From the NCBI RefSeq assembly GCF_012863495.1, contig NZ_JAAVJL010000008.1, positions 1 through 51,200 of the forward strand: a stretch of DNA of 51,200 bases. Reading direction: 5' to 3'. Positions 44,914 through 51,200 of this stretch are shown one piece after another. The stretch is from Pseudanabaena yagii GIHE-NHR1 (lineage in GTDB: Bacteria > Cyanobacteriota > Cyanobacteriia > Pseudanabaenales > Pseudanabaenaceae). Within the stretch, counting starts at the first letter, position 1. The number at the start of each line of letters is the position of its first letter. Made by a program: the position numbers and the translations under genes. Below the pieces are notes generated by a model that saw only the letters and a program-made list of their open reading frames with translations, had not been told where the DNA came from and searched no databases.

Positions 44914-45663
44914 TTACCAATACTGCGTTGTCGGACGAATCAAAATCTCATTTATATCAACTCGTTCGGGTTGACTGACGGCATAGGCGATCGCATTGGC
45001 AACATCTTCCGCTTCTAGAGGCGTAATTGATTTGCGAAGGGCTTGACTCTTTTCGTAGGCAACGGGATCGGAGATATGCTGATCGATTTCTGTATTCACC
45101 ATTCCAGGTTCTACAACCGTAACGCGGATGTTTTGTGGTGTCACTTCCAATCGCAATGATTCAGAAAAGGCATTCACACCCCATTTCGTTAAGTTATAAA
45201 GCCCAATACCTGCGCGGACAGTGCGACCAGCCACTGAGGAGACATTCACAATATGTCCCGACTTTTGTTCTAAAAGTATTGGTAAGACAGCATGAGTGGC
45301 ATATAAGACCCCAAATATATTCACATTGATCATTTTGCGCCAATCATCGGTATTCGCATTGGCGATTTGTCCAGCGATCGCAATTCCTGCATTGTTCACC
45401 AAAATATCAATACGTCCAAAAGTTTCTTTGGTCTTTGCAATTAAGTTTTGAACTTGCGCTTCATCAGTAACATCGGTAATTACTTGGAGAACTTTGCCGC
45501 CCGATGCTTCAATCTTTTGAGCAACTTCATTTAATTTATCTGCGCGTCTAGCAGCGATCGCTACATAAGCACCTTCCTCTGCTAAGGTGATCGCAGTAGC
45601 AGCACCGATACCTGTGGAAGCACCTGTAATAATTGCGACTTTGCCTGCTAATTTTTGGGTCAT
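44914..45663 (-). CDS. SDR-family NAD(P)-dependent oxidoreductase
   Basis: The 249-residue protein has the classical SDR layout: GASTGIGAA cofactor loop, NNAGIA, the catalytic S-Y-K set (NVSSVAG, then Y155-N-L-T-K159 in GLYNLTKWG) and a PGMVNTEI segment. It resembles YdfG-type broad-range 3-hydroxy acid or carbonyl reductases. It is divergent from the ferredoxin gene, 280 bases away, with a palindromic operator candidate in the gap. Confidence 0.9.
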   Translation of the reverse strand: MTQKLAGKVAIITGASTGIGAATAITLAEEGAYVAIAARRADKLNEVAQKIEASGGKVLQVITDVTDEAQVQNLIAKTKETFGRIDILVNNAGIAIAGQIANANTDDWRKMINVNIFGVLYATHAVLPILLEQKSGHIVNVSSVAGRTVRAGIGLYNLTKWGVNAFSESLRLEVTPQNIRVTVVEPGMVNTEIDQHISDPVAYEKSQALRKSITPLEAEDVANAIAYAVSQPERVDINEILIRPTTQYW

Positions 45664-45684
45664 GGGAAATCCTTGCTTATAATT

Positions 45685-45710
45685 TACGGTATCTACATAT
45701 TAATACCGTA
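45685..45710. promoter_or_regulatory. Palindromic operator candidate
   Basis: TACGGTAT (45685-45692) and ATACCGTA (45703-45710) are perfect arms 10 bases apart, 22 bases upstream of the SDR start. The size suits a dimeric regulator. The regulator is not identified. Confidence 0.5.
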
Positions 45711-45943
45711 GTATTTTGGATTTAGTATGTCACTAGGGTGACAAAGAGCAATCAACAAACAATCAAAAAAACATAAAAGTTTAGACAGCAGAATATTTAG
45801 TTAAACTAATAATTAGGTTTCCAGAAAAATGTAGTCTGGATGACATTGGTTTTGAATAGGTCTATGGCAGACTGATAGCAATAATCTACGGTAAATCAAT
45901 CGGGAAACGAGAGTATTGTCGATAGTAAGGAGTTAACAAAACT

Positions 45944-46243
45944 GTGATTGAGCTTGTCAGTGCTACCCGTTGCATCCAATGTAATATCTGCGTCTCTGTA
46001 TGTCCTACGAATGTTTTTGAGCGTGTTGTCGATGCTCCTCCTGCGATTGCGCGACAAAGTAATTGCCAAACCTGCTTTATGTGTGAGTTGTATTGTCCTG
46101 TCGATGCTCTGTATGTAGACTCGAACGCCAATGAGCATGTAGTCGTGGATGAAAAGACTCTGATTGCATCGGGAGTTCTCGGCAGCTATCGCAGGAGTGT
46201 TGGCTGGAGCAAAGAGAAGGTTCCCGCTTTAGCTACATCGTGA
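45944..46243 (+). CDS. 2[4Fe-4S] ferredoxin, AprB-like
   Basis: GTG start with AAGGAG 11 bases before it. The 99-residue protein has two cluster motifs, CIQCNICVSVCP and CQTCFMCELYCP, each of the C-x2-C-x2-C-x3-C-P type, and a short tail. It is like the small iron-sulfur subunit of adenylylsulfate reductase-type and related enzymes. It is encoded ahead of a substrate-binding lipoprotein and a flavoprotein that lacks its own clusters, so it may carry electrons to that flavoprotein. Confidence 0.85.
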   Translation: MIELVSATRCIQCNICVSVCPTNVFERVVDAPPAIARQSNCQTCFMCELYCPVDALYVDSNANEHVVVDEKTLIASGVLGSYRRSVGWSKEKVPALATS

Positions 46244-46285
46244 ATTTAGTAGAACCTTTGATCAAAAATTTGAGAGGTGTGGGTA

Positions 46286-47338
46286 ATGCAACCCAAATCT
46301 GGACATAGAATTTTACTTAAATGGACAAAATCAGCGATCGCGGCAATCGCTATTCTTTCTTTGACCCTAGCTACAAGTGGCTGTAGCACAGGCACGGTGC
46401 AAGCAACTAAAGATGCCGATGCACCCAAGGTCGCCGCCGCTAAGCAAACACCTACGGAATCCGTGGTACTTCGAGTTGGTTTTATTAGCTCTGAAAGCAA
46501 GATTCCCATTGGACCTGAAGGTTGGGCTTTAGAAAAAAATTGGTTAGTTCCTGAACTCAAGGAATTTGGAATTACCGAAGTAAAATTTGTACCCTTTGTC
46601 GGAGGTCCCCCTCTAAATGAAGCGATCGCAGGTAATCGTCTTGATTTAGGAATGTATGGTGATACTCCTGCATTAGCTGGGCGATCGGCTGGTTTAAAGA
46701 CAGTAATTATCAATCAAAATCGTGTTGGGAATGATGCCTATTTAATCACCAAGAGAAATGGTGCGAAAACCGTAGAAGAGTTAAAGGGCGAGAAGGTTGG
46801 CGTTACCAAAGGAACCTATTTACATCATTATTTATTGGGTCGCTTAGAGAAAGCGGGTATTGCTAAGGATGTCAAGCTTGTACAGGTTTCTACTACGGAT
46901 TCTAAAGCAGCTTTGGAACGTGGTGACATTGCCGCTTATCCCTTTTCGATCGCGATCGGCTTAGAGTTAATCGCTCAGGGCTACCCTGCGATCGATCAAG
47001 CCAAAAATCATAGGGAACTAGTTGGCTCAGGTGTCACGGTGGTAACTGAGGATTTCTTAAAAAAGAATCCTCGGTTTGCCGAGAAGTGGGAAAAGATTCG
47101 TCTCAAAGCCCTAGAGGATATCAAAGCAAATCCTGATGCTTTCTATAAGTTTGCATCTAGGGCAAGTGGATATTCTGAGGAAATTTCTAAACAGGCTTAT
47201 CCCATTGATCTATTTACCAAAGAAGCGTTTCCTGCGGAAGGTTTGCAACTACTCAATTCCACTAAGCAGTTTCTCGCCGATCAGAAGTTGTTAAAAACCA
47301 ACTTTGAGATTAAAGAATGGCAGTCGCCTAGTTCTTAA
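46286..47338 (+). CDS. Sulfonate/aliphatic-type substrate-binding lipoprotein
   Basis: ATG 46286 is chosen because GAGAGG stands 8 bases before it. The 350-residue protein has a lipoprotein signal (LSLTLATSGC) with the lipid-modified cysteine, then an SsuA/NMT1-type binding fold (VLRVGFISSESKIPIG, NRLDLGMYGDTPALAG, LITKRNGAKTVEELKG, KVGVTKGTYLHHYLLG). Such proteins deliver sulfonates, sulfate esters or taurine to ABC importers. No permease or ATPase gene is in the window. The flanking redox and sulfotransferase genes fit sulfur use. Confidence 0.85.
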   Translation: MQPKSGHRILLKWTKSAIAAIAILSLTLATSGCSTGTVQATKDADAPKVAAAKQTPTESVVLRVGFISSESKIPIGPEGWALEKNWLVPELKEFGITEVKFVPFVGGPPLNEAIAGNRLDLGMYGDTPALAGRSAGLKTVIINQNRVGNDAYLITKRNGAKTVEELKGEKVGVTKGTYLHHYLLGRLEKAGIAKDVKLVQVSTTDSKAALERGDIAAYPFSIAIGLELIAQGYPAIDQAKNHRELVGSGVTVVTEDFLKKNPRFAEKWEKIRLKALEDIKANPDAFYKFASRASGYSEEISKQAYPIDLFTKEAFPAEGLQLLNSTKQFLADQKLLKTNFEIKEWQSPSS

Positions 47339-47365
47339 ATCGCGACTTACGTCGAGGAAAGTCTG

Positions 47366-47474
47366 CCCTCATCCCCCAGCCCCTTCTCCCAAAACGGGAG
47401 AAGGGGAGGAAGATAAATTTATAAGATTTTCTTATTCCCCTCTCCCTTAATGGGAGAGGGGCTAGGGGTGAGGG
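47366..47474. repeat. Nested palindromic intergenic repeat
   Basis: Two hairpins (CCCCTTCTCCC with its complement at 47380-47406, and CCCCTCTCCC with its complement at 47437-47461) lie within larger arms (47366-47383 and 47458-47474). This is a cyanobacterial miniature palindromic repeat between genes of one operon, and it may act as an mRNA stabiliser or attenuator. Confidence 0.75.
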
Positions 47475-47523
47475 TCTTCTCTATCTAACTCGTTTTCCAA
47501 GTTATTTATTAAGGAAAAACATT

Positions 47524-49143
47524 ATGTCTAGCCAAACCAAAACTCTTTCTGAAATCAATTTAGAAGCAGATGTATTAGTCATCGGTGGTGGACCCGCAGG
47601 TACTTGGTCAGCATGGAGTGCTGCTCAAAGTGGCTCAAAGGTGATTCTCGTAGATAAGGGCTATTGTGGAACCAGTGGTGCAGCAGCAGCAGCAGGCAAT
47701 GGCGTATGGTACATTCCCCCCGATCCTGAACAGCGCGAACAAGCAATGGCAAGTCGGGAAGCGATGGGTGGTTTCCTAGCCGATCGCAATTGGATGCAGC
47801 GTGTACTCGATCGCACCTATGACAATGTCAATACCTTGGCTGACTGGGGCTATCCTTTTCAACCTGATGTCAATGGTCAGCCAATTAAGCGATCGCTGCA
47901 AGGTCCCGAATACCTGCGCCTGATGCGGAAAAAGATTCGCAAAGCAGGGGTGGAAATTCTGGATAACAGTCCTGCTTTGGAATTGTTGGTTGATAACGAA
48001 GGTGCAGTTGCTGGCGCAAGAGGAGTTAATCGTCAAACTGGTGAAAGCTGGACTGTGAAATCATCGGCGGTAATCATTGCCACAGGTGGCTGTGCTTTCT
48101 TGAGTAAATCCCTCGGTTGCAATGTGCTGACTGGTGACGGCTACTTGATGGCAGCCGAAGCAGGAGCCGATTTTTCAGGGATGGAATTTTCCAATGCCTA
48201 TGCGATCGCCCCTAGAGATTCCTCAGTTACCAAAACGCGCTTCTATTCATGGGCTTCCTTTACCTACGAAGATGGCACGATCATTGAAGGTGCAGGATCG
48301 GCGAAGGGTCGCTCTGTCATTGCCAAGACTCTAATCGATCAGCCTGTCTATGCCCGTCTCGATAACGAAGTTACCGACGAGATCAGAGATTGGATGCGAG
48401 CTTCTCAACCCAATTTCTTTATCTATTTCGATCGTGCTGGCATCGATCCCTTTACCGATCGCTTCCCCATCACCCTACGTCTAGAAGGCACGGTACGTGG
48501 TACGGGTGGTATTCGCATCGCTGATTACTCCTGTGCCACCTCCGTAGCAGGACTCTATGCCGCAGGTGATGCCGCGACCCGCGAATTAATTTGCGGTGGT
48601 TTCACTGGTGGTGGTAGTCATAATGCCGCTTGGGCAACCTCTTCAGGCTATTGGGCTGGACAGTCGGCAGCAGAATATGCAGTGCGTTTAGGTGCAAAAG
48701 TTAGCGATCGCCAAGTTCGTGCGGTCGGTGATGCAGGGCTACAACAGGATGGACGCAAAGCCTTTAATCCTGAAGAAGCGATCGCCGTCACCCAAGGCGA
48801 AGTCTTCCCCTACGATCGCAACTGGTTCCGTTCAGAAACCACTCTCAAAGCTTCTCTCCAAAATCTCGACCATCTATGGAATGAGATCCGCAACAGTGGC
48901 GCACAGCAAAAAGAGCAAGTTGTCCGCGCCCGTGAAGCAGCTTCAATGGTGGCGACAGCAAGATGGATGTATAACAGTGGTCTTGCCCGTACCGAAACTC
49001 GCGGTATGCACCGTCGCACTGATTTCAACAAGCAAGATACCACCCAGCATTATCGCTTGCTTAGCGGTGGACTTGATCAAGTTTGGGTTAAGCCTGATCC
49101 TCAGTCGGTAAAGGTTGAGAAGAAGGAATTGGTGACGGTTTAG
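47524..49143 (+). CDS. AprA/FrdA-like FAD-dependent oxidoreductase
   Basis: AAGGA precedes the ATG. The 539-residue protein has the FAD-binding GGGPAGTWSAW start, an ATGG strand (AVIIATGGCAFLSKS), GDGYLMAAEAGADFSGMEF, and the closing GLYAAGDAATRELICGGFTGGG loop typical of the fumarate reductase/AprA fold. No iron-sulfur motif is present, so the ferredoxin encoded upstream is a likely electron carrier. Substrate unknown; a sulfur compound is inference from context. Confidence 0.87.
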   Translation: MSSQTKTLSEINLEADVLVIGGGPAGTWSAWSAAQSGSKVILVDKGYCGTSGAAAAAGNGVWYIPPDPEQREQAMASREAMGGFLADRNWMQRVLDRTYDNVNTLADWGYPFQPDVNGQPIKRSLQGPEYLRLMRKKIRKAGVEILDNSPALELLVDNEGAVAGARGVNRQTGESWTVKSSAVIIATGGCAFLSKSLGCNVLTGDGYLMAAEAGADFSGMEFSNAYAIAPRDSSVTKTRFYSWASFTYEDGTIIEGAGSAKGRSVIAKTLIDQPVYARLDNEVTDEIRDWMRASQPNFFIYFDRAGIDPFTDRFPITLRLEGTVRGTGGIRIADYSCATSVAGLYAAGDAATRELICGGFTGGGSHNAAWATSSGYWAGQSAAEYAVRLGAKVSDRQVRAVGDAGLQQDGRKAFNPEEAIAVTQGEVFPYDRNWFRSETTLKASLQNLDHLWNEIRNSGAQQKEQVVRAREAASMVATARWMYNSGLARTETRGMHRRTDFNKQDTTQHYRLLSGGLDQVWVKPDPQSVKVEKKELVTV

Positions 49144-49190
49144 CCCTCACCCTCTATCCTGACTATCCTGTAAATTTCCTAAGTTGCTAT

Positions 49191-49268
49191 AGATCCCCCC
49201 AGCCCCCCTTAAAAAGGGGGGAGAATTTTCTCTTCTTCCCCCTTTTTAAGGGGGATTGAGGGGGATCT
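49191..49268. repeat. G/C-run palindromic repeat
   Basis: AGATCCCCC and GGGGGATCT form outer arms around inner pairs of CCCCCC/GGGGGG and a TTAAAAAGG stem. It lies between the flavoprotein and arylsulfotransferase genes. A different family from the repeat at 47366, but of the same kind. Confidence 0.75.
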
Positions 49269-49526
49269 ACACCTTGAAACGTAGACAGAGAGAATAAAAG
49301 AGAAAGCAATGACGATCGCACTCGAAAAGCCTAATCAACAGAGCGAAATTAATCAACCCGTTGATCAAAACACCGTTCGCCGTCGGGGTATAGGACTTCG
49401 CGCTTACAATCCTGCTAAGGCTTTCAATGGCTATACCCTATTCACTCCCCTAACAGGGCAAGGCGAAATCTATCTAATTGATATCGAAGGTAATCTTGTC
49501 CATGAATGGAAATTACCCTATCTGAG

Positions 49527-50773
49527 ATCTTGCACCAATCTAAAAAAAGGTTGCAAAAAAAGTAGAGATGTGAAAAAAAGGGCGTAGTAGAAAATTCAAT
49601 AACGATTATGGAAAGCATCGTTAAGTACGCCCAAGGGCTAGTGTATAGCCTAATTTGTCTGATGCCAAGTGTGTATCAAAAAGCAAGTCTGAATGCAATA
49701 TTGGGACTATTCCTCGAAGCACAAGGGCATCCATATCCAGAACATACACAGATAAAATCAGCCAGTTCGTTAAGTCGATTTCTCAATCACTATAACTGGT
49801 CAACGAAAGGGTTGATTCGAGAAACAAGGCAGGCAGTTTTGGGACAAATCGCCAAGTATCGTCCATCGAAACAAGTGCCATTAAAGATACTGATAGACTT
49901 GACCACCCTAGAAAAAAGCGGCAAGTTTTTACATTTGAGTAATCCCCCTAAAGACGAACCTGACCCATGGGTGAGAATACTCAACGGCAAGCGAGGACTA
50001 CATTTGGTTGTACTGTATCTGGTCTATGGAGAGTGGCGCGTACCGTGGAGTTTTAGAGTATGGCGAGGTAAAGGATACCCCAGTCCCTCTGACTTAGCCT
50101 GTAAATTATTGGGGACAGTCCCGAAGCAACTAACCCAAAACAGAACTGTGATTGTCCTTGCTGATACTGAGTTTAGTACCATCAAGTTTTTCAACTCTGT
50201 CCGAGTCAAGTCTTGGCGCATTGTTGTCGGTGTACGCAACAATCGTAAACTTCAAGATGGACGTACTGTCAAACAACTTTATCGCCATGGCAAACGTGGA
50301 CAACAAGAGATGCTCGAAGGGCTAACTACGCCTTTGAGCATCTCTTGGTTCTGGCTCAAAAGAGCCGATAATAAACGTGAGTTACGCTTTGTTGTCTCTT
50401 CTCATCCTTATTCTGGTGCTTATCTGGTTATATTGGGGCGTAAGCGTTGGGCAATTGAGGGTTTCTTCAAAACCATCAAACATCGTTTTGGTTTGCATTG
50501 TTTTGGACAATCGACAAAACTTGGTGTTTACCGTTGGCTTATCCTCTCTCTCCTTGCTTATCTTTTGGCTCATTGGATTGATCAATGGTCGAGTCCTCCT
50601 ATCTTGGATTGGAAAGCTACATCTGATTTAACTCTTTCAGTTTTATTCCCTTCTGTCCTTTGGTTGAAGCTTCTCCGATACATCCGAATTAATGCCGATA
50701 TTGCTGCTCGTCATGGCTTTGAAATTGTTCTTAAACCTATTCCCATTTAGAATATTCAGGAATGGTGCAAGAT
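49527..50773 (+). mobile_element. IS4-superfamily insertion sequence, 1,247 bp
   Basis: The inverted ends are short (ATCTTGCACCA and its complement). A 5-bp target duplication CTGAG flanks them (49522-49526 and 50774-50778). One full transposase gene is inside. The clean duplication shows a recent, simple insertion. Confidence 0.9.
49608..50750 (+). CDS. IS4-superfamily transposase
   Basis: The 380-residue protein has the acidic DDE residues in ILIDLTTLEKS, VIVLADTEFST and WAIEGFFKTIKHRFGLH. It is intact from start to stop. The exact family is not certain; IS4/IS701-like groups fit. Confidence 0.82.
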   Translation: MESIVKYAQGLVYSLICLMPSVYQKASLNAILGLFLEAQGHPYPEHTQIKSASSLSRFLNHYNWSTKGLIRETRQAVLGQIAKYRPSKQVPLKILIDLTTLEKSGKFLHLSNPPKDEPDPWVRILNGKRGLHLVVLYLVYGEWRVPWSFRVWRGKGYPSPSDLACKLLGTVPKQLTQNRTVIVLADTEFSTIKFFNSVRVKSWRIVVGVRNNRKLQDGRTVKQLYRHGKRGQQEMLEGLTTPLSISWFWLKRADNKRELRFVVSSHPYSGAYLVILGRKRWAIEGFFKTIKHRFGLHCFGQSTKLGVYRWLILSLLAYLLAHWIDQWSSPPILDWKATSDLTLSVLFPSVLWLKLLRYIRINADIAARHGFEIVLKPIPI

Positions 50774-51200
50774 CTGAGCTATGCTCCTGGACTCTATGCC
50801 TATTTTTTACCGAATGGGAATCTATTCTATAACGGCAAAACCGTAGAAAATCCACCAAGGTTTCCTGCATGGCAAAACTTTAAGGGTGGTGTAGTTGCTG
50901 AGGTTGAGCCTTCAGGGAAGATTGTTTGGGAATATCAACATCCCGATCATCACCATGACGGGCGGCGCTTGAAAAATGGCAACACGATCATTTTAGCGAT
51001 CGAGAAGGTTCCCGCAGAGCTAGTTCTCAAAATCCAAGGCGGAGTTCCCAATAGTGAAGTCAATGCCACAGACATCTATGCTGACGTACTTTATGAAGTC
51101 ACTCCCACAGGTGAGATTATCTGGACATGGCACGCCCATGAACATCTCGATCCTGAAACAGACATCATCACAAAACAGGACTTGCGCCATGAATGGAGTC

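Larger units (their letters stand above)
49309..51200 (+). pseudogene. Arylsulfotransferase split by IS, 3' partial
   Basis: The first exon-like part (FNGYTLFTPLTGQGEIYLID, then LVHEWKLPYL) and the part after the IS (GLYAYFLPNGNLFYNG, KIVWEYQHPDHHHDGRRL, TGEIIWTWHAHEHLDP) belong to one arylsulfotransferase-type protein (ASST; sulfate transfer between phenolic acceptors). Removing the IS and one copy of CTGAG restores the frame as LPYLSYAPGLYAY, so the gene was intact until insertion. It runs off the window end. The right part is in frame and free of stops up to 51200. Confidence 0.85.

Noticed and set aside
50643-50870. Minus-strand frame across the right IS end
   Set aside because: It spans the IS border and the target duplication, so it cannot be an old gene.

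Overview
The window comes from a cyanobacterium. The palindrome GCGATCGC (HIP1) is frequent in most genes, and the gene families (XisI, FGE, TopA with a Lys-rich tail) fit; a filamentous Pseudanabaena-like host is a guess. Conjugation genes, transposable elements, toxin-antitoxin pairs and housekeeping genes (mfd, topA) are mixed, as on a large conjugative plasmid or an integrated element. No rRNA, tRNA or CRISPR array was seen.

1-2.3 kb holds two AAA-type ATPase genes, the second ending in a HEPN-like motif. 2.3-8.3 kb is a DNA-transfer module. A protein with five helix-turn-helix repeats is followed by a leftward TraK/TraL/TraM-like operon, a candidate oriT of about 0.8 kb, and a rightward mobC-relaxase pair. 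The layout resembles the RP4 oriT region (traKLM) and the R388 stb region. 8.4-10 kb carries a flavin reductase-like protein and an aldo/keto reductase.

10-14.2 kb is an accessory zone. It has broken remnants of recD2, a PIN toxin and a HigA-like antitoxin, an intact RloC/PrrC-like ATPase with a zinc hook, a MazF-type toxin-antitoxin pair and an orphan xisI. 14.2-23 kb has mfd coupled to a small DUF4926 gene, a CBS-HEPN-DUF3293 fusion paired with a small zinc-binding protein, parDE and topA. 23-24 kb is a DUF1016/YhcG-type nuclease.

24.1-31.7 kb is a tightly packed leftward type IV secretion operon with a VirD4/TraD coupling ATPase, a VirB10/TrbI-like protein, two exported proteins and two cytosolic-looking proteins. 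Its upstream end is cut by a 4,702-bp Tn3-family transposon (31759-36460, 38-bp inverted ends). The transposon carries tnpA, a tyrosine recombinase broken by one in-frame stop, and an XRE/zinc-ribbon gene.

36.5-41.2 kb has a JAMM metalloprotease gene converging on a cyclase-family gene, then leftward genes (DNA methyltransferase, Rpn-like nuclease, unknown) each followed by a hairpin terminator. 41.2-43.7 kb is IS debris: an IS1-type remnant cut by an intact IS4-like element, a truncated gene and a decayed IS1-family element. 43.8-51.2 kb looks like a sulfur-scavenging locus: an exported formylglycine-generating enzyme, an SDR, then a rightward set of 2[4Fe-4S] ferredoxin, sulfonate-type binding lipoprotein, AprA/FrdA-like flavoprotein and an arylsulfotransferase. 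The last is split by an IS with a clean 5-bp target duplication, and it runs off the window.
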